The position numbers were made by a program, and so were the translations under genes. Below the pieces are notes generated by a model, which had not been told where the DNA came from, searched no databases, and saw only the letters and a list, made by a program, of their open reading frames with translations. Below are positions 22,561 to 32,690 of a stretch of DNA of 64,000 nucleotides, piece by piece; position 1 is the stretch's first letter; every line of letters begins with the position of its first letter. The DNA is from Nicotiana tabacum (Eukaryota; Streptophyta; Magnoliopsida; Solanales; Solanaceae): positions 66,311,190 through 66,375,189 of the forward strand of contig NC_134097.1 in assembly GCF_000715075.1 (NCBI RefSeq), written 5' to 3'.

Positions 22561-23925
22561 TGTTTGGCTCACTTGGAGGCGTATCAAAGGCCATTGGCCA
22601 AGAAGGTTCACCAGTTGGCTAGCTTGGGAGTTTGTCTTGAGGACTCTAATGAAGGAGGAGTATTGGTGCAGAATAAAGTTGAATCATCACTTGTGCCAGA
22701 AGTGAAAGATAAGCAATACAACGATCCACTATTGGTACAGTTGAAGGAGGGGATTCATAAACATAAGACCACAACTTTTTATTTTGGCATTAATGATGGT
22801 ACCCTACGGTATAAAGGGTGCCGATGTGTTCCAAACATTGACGGTCTTCAGGAAAGGATCATGGTAGAAGCTCACACTTCTAGGTATTCCGTACACCCAA
22901 TTTCCATAAAAATGTATCATGATCTCAAGGAAATTTATTTTTGGAATAACATGAAAAGGGATGTGGCGGAATTTGTCGCAAAATGTCTGAATTGTCAGCA
23001 AGTGAAGGCCGAACATCAAAGGCCTAGTGAATTGGCACAAAGCATAGAAATTCCAATGTGGAAATGGGAAATGATCAATATGGATTTTGTGGTAGGGTTA
23101 CCGCGTACTCTGCGCAAGTTTGACTCAATCTGGGTAATTGTGGATCAATTCACAAAATCACTACACTTTTTGCTCGTTAAATCTACCAACATAGCAGGAC
23201 AATATGCTCAATTTTATATCAAGAAAATAGTGAGGTTGCGTGGCACCCCTGTTTCTATAATTTCTGACCGAGGGGCACGGTTCACGGCTAATTTTTGGAA
23301 GAAATTTCAGTAAGGTTTGGGTACTAAGGTGAATCTTAGTACAACCTTTCATCCACAGACCGATGGGTAGGTAGAGCAGACTATTCAGACACTTGAGGAT
23401 ATATTGCGCGCTTGTGTTTTTTATTTCAAGGGTAGCTGGGATGATCATTTATGGCTCGTAGAATTTGCCTACAACAACAATTACCATGCTAGTATTCAGA
23501 TGGCACCATTCGAGGATTTATGTGGTAGGAGATATAGATCTCCCATTAGGTGGTTCAAGATTGGGGAAGCCGAATTGATAGGACCAGACCTCGTGCATCA
23601 GGCTGTGGAGAAGGTTAGGATCATAAAGGAACGATTGAAAACTGCTTAAAGTTGTTAGAAGTCTAATTCGGATGTTCATCGTAGGGACTTGGAGTTCAAA
23701 GAAGATGATTGGGTTTTCTTGAAGGTCTCCCCCATGAAGAGCATAATGCAGTTTGGAAAGAAAGGGAATTAAGTCCGAGGTATGTCTGGTTGTACAGAAT
23801 CATTCAGAGGATCGGTCAGGTGGTGTACAAGCTCAAGCTACCAACTCAGATGTCATTAGTGCACCCGGTATTCCATGTGTCTATGTTGAAGAAGGTAGTT
23901 GACCATACATCTTACAATTAGAGGG
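22561..23925 (+). pseudogene. pol: Integrase without chromodomain (Tekay)
   Basis: The zinc-binding region is readable: two His in 'HTSRYSVH' and two Cys in 'KCLNCQQ'. Catalytic Asp stands in 'INMDFVVGLPR' and in 'IISDRGARF'; the Glu follows 'HPQTDG' but a TAG separates them (near 23368). The C-terminal part 23709-23921 has 'LSPRYVW' and 'VHPVFHVSMLKK'. Stops are at 23311, 23368 and 23646. The chromodomain that directs these elements to heterochromatin should follow at about 23930 but is absent. Confidence 0.88.
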
Positions 23926-25262
23926 AACAAGAGGCAAAATGACATTCCTCACATGAAATCTAAGAAGTGCAAAATGAAGAAATTAATGCTTGGCTTGATC
24001 ATCTACTTACCACCCCCCCACCGCGCATGGTCACAAGCTTGATTCCAAGTTGGGTGCCCAATTCATATCGTTCAAGGGTGAGAAAAATGGTTAAGTTGAT
24101 ATGTGTCGTTCGACAATGTTAAATGCGGCGGGAGGCAACCTATTGTTTTTCAAACTTTTTAGTCATTTTAGAAATTTTCTTTTTTAGAATAGCTTAGTAT
24201 CTTATTTTTGACAAATCTACCAAGTTTAGAATTCATGGAGTTGTTTTCAGTAGGTTGCATGGTTCGAGCAGTCCAAACCAGTAGTTGGACAAAACTGTAG
24301 AAAACTGCAGTGCTTCACGATCGCACAATGATAGACGCGTTTGCATAGAACAAGGTTTTAGCTGCCTCAATGCGATCTCATCGAAGCACATGCGATTGCA
24401 GAAACTTGTGAGATTTTGTTCTCTGCGAATGCCGATAAGAGGTTGCGATCGCGGCTCGACAAGTAATTCTCAAAATTTTAAAACACTGGAAAGAAAAAAA
24501 ACAAGGGACACCTACTTATGCCAAAACAAAAAAACGACTTCATCCACTCCTCTAACCCATGAAAATCATCCCCAACTCTTCATTCTTCAATTTCATCACC
24601 ATTTTCACTCACCATTTCCCAGAGGTATGTGCTTCGTCACTATAATCTTTCTTGAAGTTCACTTCTTTATGCTACAAGTATAAACAAGCAGCCATGTTTC
24701 CTCTTTCTTCTCCTCTACTTCATGTCTAAGGCTGAAATTTAGAGCTTTTTATTTGAACATTGTGAGGGAATGTGTGCTTGCTTGCTGTGTAAAGTTGGTT
24801 GCGAGAGTGAGTTCTTAACTCTTGAAAAATTTGGGGTTAGATTTGTGCTTAATTCCTCTTAATTTTTAATGAAAATTTGATACCCATTATGTGTTTGGGA
24901 AAATTCCCAAAAGAAATTCAACTAGGTGAGGAAGAAGACCTTCGTGATTGCGATGCCCAATTCCACGATTGCGTAGGTCTAATTCTATACTTTGGGAAAA
25001 TTGCGTTATGCGATCACGTTGAGTGTTCCGCGATCGCAGACCTTTAAATCTAAAAATCAAAAAAATGCTCTTCGCGATCGCCGGGGTCTTTCCACGATTG
25101 CATTGCTGTAACTTCTTTGTAGCAAAATAGTAGAATTGCATATTTTAATGTTGTTACTTTTTGGTCATTTTCTTTGGCCTAGATACATCATAATACAGTG
25201 TATTAAGTACACTTCCAAGCATTTAACATGTGGTCTACTTTTGTAGGTACTTTGAGCATAAA
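23926..25262 (+). other. Pol end and spacer of Athila with 'gcgatcgc' motifs
   Basis: Near 24110-24140 the text 'cgttcgacaatgttaaatgcggcgggaggcaacc' (given here as 'gttaaatgcggcgggagg') is like the motif that follows pol in Athila elements. No protein is supported after it. GCGATCGC or close variants recur at 24318, 24392, 24445, 24955, 25010, 25030, 25074 and 25094. At 25235-25246 'ctacttttgtag' looks like a splice acceptor just upstream of the env-like ORF. The exact left boundary with the Tekay element is uncertain by about 150 bp. Confidence 0.55.
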
Positions 25263-25690
25263 ATGGCCTCGAAAAATATTGAAATTACACCAGAGCCTGC
25301 TCCCCAAGCCATGGAAGAAGATTATTTTGATCAGACCAGATTCACAGCTGCTGAGTGTGAAAGAAACTATGACAAACTCATGTCAAAGAGCATCATCAAA
25401 GAAAGGGGCATCCATTTAGACAAACATGAGGCTAAGATGCCGAATATTTTTCGAGGATTGACTGACAGTGGATGGATGTGCTTTGCTCCTGAACCAATTA
25501 AAGTGAACAACACAGTACTTCGTGAGTTCTACGCCAACGTCTTGAAGACCGATTCTCGGGAGGAAGTATTTACCTTTGTCATGGGCAAGCGGGTCAACAT
25601 TGGCCCCAAGGTAATTAATGCACACTATGTTCTTCCCAATTCTGACAATGAGGTATACAAAGCCAAGGCAAGGGAGAGAGGAAACCAATG
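25263..25690 (+). pseudogene. Env-like ORF of Athila, first part
   Basis: The Met at 25263 starts 'MASKNIEITPEPAP'. The protein has the features of the plant 'putative transposon/env-like' family: 'TAAECERNYDKLMSKS', 'HERG'-like 'IKERGIHLDKHEAKM', 'VLREFYANVL', then 'VMGKRVNIGPKVINAHY'. In Athila and Calypso elements such ORFs follow integrase and are thought to be made from a spliced RNA; the acceptor-like site at 25246 agrees. No signal peptide or membrane segment can be seen in this part, so an envelope role is only a label. The frame is open up to the Tat-A insertion at 25690. Confidence 0.7.
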
Positions 25691-26471
25691 TGTATACGGC
25701 GAATTCGGGGGCCAGATTCCCCCGTCATAGAACCATCTCGCGGTCATGCCACTTGAAGTTCGAAGCCAAGGTCGAGACTCATCCTCGAGGCTCGATATAT
25801 ATATCGGTCTGAAGGATATCGTATTCTGACAAGTACAACAATCTATGACAGGCGAGAGGGGAGTTCCCAAGGCACGCAGCTTAACTTGACATGGTTGGTA
25901 TATTCGGGGCCTATTTCCAATATGTCATGTCTAGCCATCCTATCTCCATACCTTTACGGCTAACACGTTCTGTACCATAATGGATTCCCCTCCTATATAA
26001 AGGGTATTCCCATTACTTTGTAGATAGGACTGAAGCTGCTCTATTTCTCCACAAGTGCAATAATATATATATATCTCTCTCTCTCTCTATCTTTTCTTTC
26101 TAGCTTGCTCGTTCTAACTGGCTCGAGGCCACCTTTATATCCATCGTTCTATTACTTGTTCTTCATTATATAGCTCAGTATTGGCCGTAAAGAGCCTTGT
26201 TTAATTATATCCTCAGTTGTTATCCCATTCCCGATTATCCTTGATAGCTCGAACTCGACCCTGACGTTGACCTCGATGATCCCCATCAACCAAACCTATA
26301 CCCAGGCAGCAAGCCCTTCGGTTCGATTACTTTCTCGTTTTAGCCTGCATTTCATCATTAAACTCCCAATTATTAGCATCAACTGCTCTAACAACTAGCT
26401 CAGGAGTATATCACGTATTTTTAGAATCCCATTTACAAATTTAATTGTTGTTACCATTTTCACGGTAAACA
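25691..26471 (+). repeat. 5' LTR of Tat-A (781 bp)
   Basis: Begins TGTATACGGCG and ends ACGGTAAACA. Contains TATATAA at 25994-26000 within 'tcctatataaaggg', then 'tactttgtag' and a TA/CT microsatellite at about 26066-26090 that is longer than in the 3' LTR, and 'ggccgtaaagagcc' near 26181. Confidence 0.93.
25994..26000 (+). promoter_or_regulatory. TATA box of the Tat-A 5' LTR
   Basis: TATATAA, kept at the same place in the 3' LTR (35500-35506) and in the Tat-B LTR (36794-36800), which supports its role as the element promoter. Confidence 0.75.
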
Positions 26472-26474
26472 GTT

Positions 26475-26492
26475 TGGCGCCCACCGTGGGGC
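26475..26492 (+). promoter_or_regulatory. Primer binding site of Tat-A
   Basis: TGGCGCCCACCGTGGGGC starts four bases after the LTR. It is complementary to the 3' end of plant tRNA-Lys as I recall its sequence (GAGCCCCACGGTGGGCG plus CCA). Confidence 0.85.
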
Positions 26493-26594
26493 TAAAAATA
26501 ATAGTGATTATTTTCTAGTTGGTTCCATTGCACAAACGCACGCTATCTTTCACACTTTTTCTTATCTAAAGATCTCTTTTTTCAGGACAAAGCG

Positions 26595-27386
26595 TATGGC
26601 TCGACTAGTGAAATGGGAAGCCGGAACCTCAAAGGCGACGGAGAAAAGGGCACGGCCAACCTAGAGACCGGTGTCCACATGATTATTTGGGGAGCCAATG
26701 TTCCCCGAGGACCCGTGTCCAAACAAGAGAGAACGTCCGCTATAGAGGAGGGGCCGGCCCGAGAACTCATACCTGGAGAAACCCTCATATTCAGCGAAAA
26801 GGATTTCGAAGCTATGATGGAACCACACAACAACGCACTAGTAATTTCGTTTCTCTCAAACAAAAGCAGAATAAAGCGCGTACTCGTGGATCCAGGCAGA
26901 TCGATCGACATAATCAGGTTAAAAGTAGTAGAACAGCTAGGGCTGCTCGATCAAGTTGTTCCCACCCCCCGGGTCCTCCACGGTTTCAACATGATCGGAG
27001 AAGAAACGAAGGGAGAAATCACCCTCCCGATCAACACGTCTGGTACAACCTAGAACACTGAGTTTTAGGTCATCAACGATGACATGAGATACAACGCGCT
27101 ACTTGGCAGGCCTTGGATACACAACATAAGGGCAGTGCCTTTGACCTTGCACCAGGTGATATGGTTTCCTACCAGGGATGGCATCACGACCATACATGGA
27201 GAACAATGGGTAGCGAGGGATATGTTCGTGGTCCACCACGAGATTCCAACCCCTATATGCCCGGCCTCGGACGAGGAGGGAAGCGCACGGACCCTTGAAA
27301 ACAACGAAGAAGATTTCTTTGCACACCAAACCTTCGTCGCCCCCCCGAGGAATCCAACGCGACCAAGTCAACAGTTGAAGAGCTAG
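26595..27386 (+). pseudogene. pol: Protease with a fused leader remnant (Tat-A)
   Basis: The leader 'ttttttcaggacaaagcgt' runs into an ATG at 26595, where gag should begin. The reading frame at 26613-27053 instead enters the gag end and protease ('VHMIIWGANVPRGP', 'LVISFLSNK', active site 'VLVDPGRSIDII'). It goes on in the same frame at 27084-27386 with 'RYNALLGRPWIHN'. Tat-B has 'VDPGSS' at the active site. A stop at 27051-27053 and a frameshift before 27398 break it. Nearly all of gag is missing. Confidence 0.88.
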
Positions 27387-27397
27387 AGCAGACCATT

Positions 27398-28500
27398 TTG
27401 ATCAAACACCTCCCGGATCGCAAGGTATACCTGGTAACAGGGATGACCCCCGAACTTAGGGTAGGGTTTATTCAATTCCTTAGTAATAATATCGACTGCT
27501 TTGCTTGGTCCCACTTAGATATGAAAGGTATCCCACCGGACATAACCTCCCACAGATTAAGAGTTTACCCCAAATTCAAACCCGTAAGGCAAAAGAGAAG
27601 ACCGTCGTCCGAGATAAAGCATGCCTTCATCAAAGAGGAAGTGGCAAAACTTCTTAAGATCGGATCCATCAGGGAGGTAAAGTATCCCAAATGGCTAGCT
27701 AACATAGTGTTAGTGCCAAAAAAGGGGAATAAGCTAAGGATGTGCGTAGACTATAAAGACTTGAAAAAAGCATGCCCGAAAGATTCCTTCCTGTTGCCTA
27801 ATATCGATTGCCTGATCGATGCTACGACCGTCCACGAGACCCTTACTTTCCTCGATGCCTACTCGGGGTACAATAAAATCTAGAGGAACACCAAGGATAG
27901 GGAAAAGACCTCATTTATCACGAAATACGGTACATATTGTTATAACATAATGCCCTTTGGGCTAAAAAATACAGGAGCAACATACTAATGGCTAGTTAAT
28001 AAAATGTTCGAGCACCAAATAGGAAAATCAATGGAGGTGTATATTGATGATATGCTAGTCAAATCCCTTCACGTAGAGGACCATCTGACCCATTTGCAGG
28101 AAACCTTCGACATCCTCAGTAGCTACAACATGAAGCTCAATCCTGAGAAGTGCCCCTTCTGAGTAGGCTCGGGAAAATTCCTGGGCTTCATGGTCTCAAA
28201 CTGGGGGATCGAAATCAATCCCAACAAAATAAATTCCATCAAAGAGATTACGGTGGTAAACAATGTAAAAGGCGTTCCAGGGTTGACGCGGCGGATCGCG
28301 ACCCTGGGTAGATTCATATCGAGATCGTCGGACAAAAGCCACCAATTCTTTTCCCTACTCAAAAGAAAGAACAACTTCGAATGGACTCCAAAATGCCAAT
28401 ACGCCGTGGAAGAACTGAAATGGTACCTGTCTAGCATGCCTTTGCTGCACACGCCCATGGAGGATTAAATGCTATATCTATACCTGGCCGTATCCGAAAT
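27398..28500 (+). pseudogene. pol: Reverse transcriptase (Tat-A)
   Basis: Frame 2 carries 'NNIDCFAWSHLDMKGI', 'KYPKWLANIVLVPKKGN', 'RMCVDYKDLKKACPKDSF' and 'TFLDAYSGYNKI'. After a stop at 27881 come 'MPFGLKNTGATY', the catalytic YIDD at 28040-28051, 'MKLNPEKCPF' and 'GSGKFLGFMVS'. Stops stand at 27881, 27986, 28160, 28466 and 28523. The last reads as CGA to TGA and another as GGA to TGA. Confidence 0.9.
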
Positions 28501-29215
28501 AGCGGTAAGTGACGTACTGGTCTGAGAAGATCAAGGTACACAATTTCCTATTTATTATGTGAACCGAACCTTGGGGACGCAGAAACCTGGTACCATCATC
28601 TGGAAAATTGGCTCTTGCTCTAATAAGTGCCTCACGCAAGCTGAAGCCTTACTTTCAGTGCCATCGTATAAACGTCCTGTCAACTTTTCACCTCCGGAAT
28701 GTACTGCATAAACCTGAGTTATCGGGTCGATTGGCCAAGTGGGCCATCGAACTCGGAGGGTATGTCATCGAGTATCAACCTCGGACGGCCATCAAGTCCC
28801 AAATCCTAGCGGATATCGTGGCCGACATCTCGCCAACCCTCATACCTGAGGTAGAGAAGGATCTTTTATTAAAATCAGGCACATCATCCACGGTATGGAC
28901 CCTGCTCACAGATGGATCCACAAATGTAAGAGGATCCGGACTTGGTATAGTTCTAAAGACGCCAATCGACAGTTTAATCAGGCAATCCATAAAAACCACA
29001 AAACTAACTAACAATGAAGCCGAGTTTGAGGCTATGATTGCAGGTTTAGAGTTGGCCAAAAGTTTGGGAGCCGAGACTGTCAAGGCAAAATGCGACTCGC
29101 TCCTCATGGTAAGCCAAGTAATGGGAGCTACGAAGCCCGAGAAGACAGGATACAAAGGTATTTGGACAAAATCCAAATCGCATTACGCCTCTTCAAAGAA
29201 TGGACCTTAGTCCAT
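28501..29215 (+). pseudogene. pol: RT connection and RNase H (Tat-A)
   Basis: The frame 28608-29210 has the connection 'RLAKWAIELGGYVIEYQPR', followed by an RNase H with Asp in 'LLTDGSTNVRGSGLGIVL', Glu in 'NNEAEFEAMIAGLELAK' and Asp in 'KCDSLLMVSQVMG'. The 'GYVIEYQPR' boundary and the second RNase H-like unit are typical of Tat elements, which carry an archaeal-like RNase H. A frameshift near 28590 separates it from RT, and the end is shifted near 29190. Confidence 0.85.
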
Positions 29216-30693
29216 GTACCTCAAGAGCAAAATTGCGAGGTCAATGCCCTTGTGAACCTATGATCTTCTGCTGAAGAAGAAGACCTGCTCCTCGGAACCG
29301 TTATCCAACTATTCAAATCTGTGGTCGAGGAAGGTCACGTGGAAATTAACTCCACCAGCCTAACATGGGATTGGAGAAACTAATACATCATTTACTCGAA
29401 GGACAGGAAGCTACCCATGGATCCAAAAGAATCGAGGGCCCTGGGAACCAAAGCGGCCCGGTTCTCACTCGACAAAAATGGGGCTCTCTACAAGAGAACT
29501 TTTGATAGTCCTCTGGCGATATGCTTGGGACCGGGCGACACTGATTACCTGCTCCGAGAAATCCATGAGGGCTCCTGCAAAAATCACTCCGAGGTTGATT
29601 CCTTAGTTCAAAAAGTGATGAGAGCGGGCTACTATTGGGACAACATGGAAAAAGACGCCAGGGAATTCGTCCAAAAATGCGACAAGAGTCAGAGGTTTGC
29701 TCCCATGATCCACCAGCCCCGGGAGCAACTGCATTCCATTTTATCACCATGGCCATTCATGAAATGAGGGATGGATGTTGTCGGCCCTTTGCCGACGGCG
29801 CCAGGTAAGGATAGATTCATTTTATTTATGACTGACTATTTCCTAAAATAGGAGGAAGCGCAGGCCTTCGAGGAAATAAGAGAGAAGGAAGTCATCAATT
29901 TTATATGGGAACACATCATATGCCGGTTCGGAATCCTATCCGAAATAACATGCGACAATGGAGACAATTCATAGGGAGCAAGGTGACACAGTTTCTTGAA
30001 GATAAGAAAATTAAGAGAATCCTATCGACGCCATACCACCCATGTGCGAACGGCCAAGCCGAATCTACAAATAAAACCATCATTCAAAACTTGAAAAAGA
30101 AGTTGGAAAGCACCAAGGGAAAATGGAGAGAAACGCTGCCCGAGGTGGTGTGGGCATATTTGACAACTCCAAAATCAAGCACCAAGGAGACACCTTTCTC
30201 CCTAGTGTATGGCGCCGAAGAACTAATACCTATGGAGACCGGGGAACCAAGCACTAGATTCCGACACACTAGCGAGGGATCAAACAACGAAGCCATGGTA
30301 ATGGCCCTCGAGCTGCTCGACGAAAGACGGGAAGCCTCGCTGGTGCGGATGGCTGCCCAAAAGCAGAAAATCAAAAGATATTACAATAGAAGAAAGAATC
30401 TCCAATACATCGGAATCGGAGAGTTGGTCCTATGGAAGGTTACCCTCAACACCAAAAACCCTAATGAAGGGAAGCTGGGCCAAAATTGGGAAGGACCGTA
30501 CCATGTCCTTGGGATAGTTGGCAAAGGATCCTATAAGCTTGGTACTATGGAGGGCGAGCAGCTTCCGAGTAACTGGAATGTATCGATGCTCAAGCGGTAT
30601 TACTGCGAGGGCGAGCGAATGTGGAACCCCACAAATATCCTCGAGCAAACGTCGCACTCTTTTCCTTTGACCGAATTTTTTATCCCGAAATGA
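29216..30693 (+). pseudogene. pol: Integrase (Tat-A)
   Basis: The frame 29417-29767 has the zinc region, with two His in 'REIHEGSCKNH' but 'QKCDKSQ' where a second Cys is expected. The core has Asp in 'GMDVVGPLP', Asp in 'EITCDNG' and Glu in 'ANGQAESTNKT', all present. The frame 29905-30693 is 262 codons, unbroken to the C-terminus ('WEGPYHVLGIVGKGSYKL'). Stops at 29765 and 29848 read as Trp codons changed to TGA or TAG, and a frameshift lies near 29960. Confidence 0.9.
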
Positions 30694-32690
30694 GTTTTTT
30701 CCAGCAAAGGTTTTTCGATAGGCGACGCCCATACATTTCCCAAGAAGGATTCGAGGAGCCTACAATACTTCTTTCACAATCAGCCCGCCCTGGTAAAAAG
30801 ACTAACAAGGCTCCGATAGGGAACAACGTATCGGGTCGAACGGTCCAAGGAGCCGCACCCTCGCAAGCCGAGCTAGCAAAAACAAAACAACATGTATTAC
30901 GACAAGCAAATAAATAAAATTTTTCGGCATTCCGTACACCAAAAAAGGGAATTTTTAACATGCTCACGGCGAAGGCCTCTCCACCAAACGCGTCCCGAGA
31001 TACTCGGAGACTTAGCGTCAATAATCCAGCAGTCGTACGACCCCAGGGTCGGAAGTATAGGCTCATAAAGCCCCTACAAGGAAATTCCAAGCTCACAAAA
31101 AGCGGTATTCAAGCTTAAACAAACTTGATGACTCAGAGACTGTCATTAATTGCCATGCGTTGGAAAACCCAAAACTGTAAGACCCCTAGCGGGCATACTC
31201 GGCGTAGCCAGATCTATTCTTTATTACAACAAAAATTGTAAGACCTCATAAGGCATGACAAACTGTAAGATCGCAACAGACATGAAAAACTGTAAGACCT
31301 CAACAGGTATGAAAATCCCAAAGTTTAGGCTATACGTCGCATTTGTAAGAGTCCCGAAAGGGCATACCCTCGGTGTAGACACTTGAACTATCACTCGGGA
31401 TCAAAAATGGCTCCGGGAAAACACATATGACTACGGTCAAAATGGCTGATATAGCCAAATTAACGCAACTCGGGGATGCCCGACCGTCGCTAAACAAAAA
31501 TCGCAGGCCATTACTTCGAATATACTTTGGAAAGAACCGGTTAAAACAGGCTTCCCTCAATAGGCAAAAACGAGCTTTGACAATGTCAGCTCCAAACCAC
31601 AAGGCTTCGACCAACTTAGCCTACGATCTATGAACCTTCCGAGGTGCTCGAAACATAGCCGATAACAACTTGAAATTGAGGTTCTTCCAGAATCGACGAC
31701 GGGTCAGGCAAAACTATTTCAAAAGACCTTAACAAGCGTAAAACAAAGCTTACAAAAGTCCCACGGGAAAAAGAACATAAGAGCCATTGTCGCCAACCAA
31801 ACGAGCCTCCGGGCCGCACACCAAAAGGTCTATATGACCAAATAACGTAAGAGCCATTATCGCCAGCTTGAAAATTGACACATTAAAATGAGCTTGAATC
31901 GTAACACGATTTTGAGACCGGATCCAAAATAGTTAACTATGCAATCCTCTGGGACACATATTAAAAGGTCTGAACGACCAAAGTAGTACTATCCCTGGTC
32001 TGAAAATACTTAAGGGCATGGCATAAATGCCATTGTCAACCGGCCGAGTGAGCCTCCGAGTCACGCGCCTATAAGGTCACTTCAGCCCGAAGCACAAAAG
32101 GCCATCGTTGCCCGCCCATGCAGGCAGGAAAGAACCTTAGGGTCGATTAAAGCTCGAATCACAACGCAACTCGGAGACTGGACCCAAAATAGTTGAAACA
32201 GCAAAATGCCCAAGGGCAAAAGATAAGAACCGACATTACCCGACCGTGTGGGCATGGGAAAGCAGAAATCAACAAGGCTCGAGACAAACCTGGCCTGGAA
32301 ACCCAATGCAGGACGGCGGGGAAAAAGCGTGAGATCCCTCATGGTGGTTAACGTCAGAGGCTGCATCAACCACCCATACAACAATTCCCGAGCCAGCCCA
32401 AAAGGGCCACAGGGCTATATTGTAGGTCTATGGTTTTTTTGCCAATCATTGCTGAATTCAAAACAAAAAGGAATAAGGGAAAAAGAGTCGCAAAATTCTC
32501 CTCATACAGATGCCAAATTAAAAAGTATTGTACAACAAACAGGGAGATCAACAGAAAACAATAGCAGATCCTAATTTTTTGCCAAACCGACAGCCTTAAA
32601 GGTTGTATTAAGGTAATTATAGATCCCCCGATGGCCCCTTCTCGATGGCGTCCCCCCTCTCCGGGGATCCACCCCCCATTTTTAACCCTG
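30694..32690 (+). other. 3' region of Tat-A with tandem repeats
   Basis: Non-coding. At about 31170-31325 a unit like 'aaactgtaagacctcaacagg' is repeated four or more times. At about 31840-32240 longer units recur with 'taagagccattatcgcc' and 'gaccggatccaaaatagtt'. The whole stretch is matched in reverse by Tat-C (61239-62560 and 43340-43923), including non-repeated parts, so the two elements belong to one family. Confidence 0.75.

Larger units (their letters stand above)
16834..23925 (+). mobile_element. Tekay-type chromovirus, 3' truncated
   Basis: A 2.3-kb 5' LTR, an iMet-type PBS and then gag, protease, RT, RNase H and integrase in order, all on the plus strand, as in Tekay/Del chromoviruses. 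It sits in the Athila RT. The chromodomain expected after integrase and the whole 3' LTR are missing; sequence changes at about 23925 to unrelated DNA, so its right side was deleted together with part of the Athila. Stops are frequent, mostly TAG at CAG positions. Confidence 0.85.

Noticed and set aside
24285..24683. Plus-strand ORF of 132 codons in the Athila spacer.
   Set aside because: Covers the GCGATCGC motifs and AT-rich sequence; no recognisable protein.
26475..26492. Piece of a tRNA-Lys gene.
   Set aside because: Only 18 bases complementary to the tRNA 3' end, directly next to an LTR: a primer binding site, not a gene.
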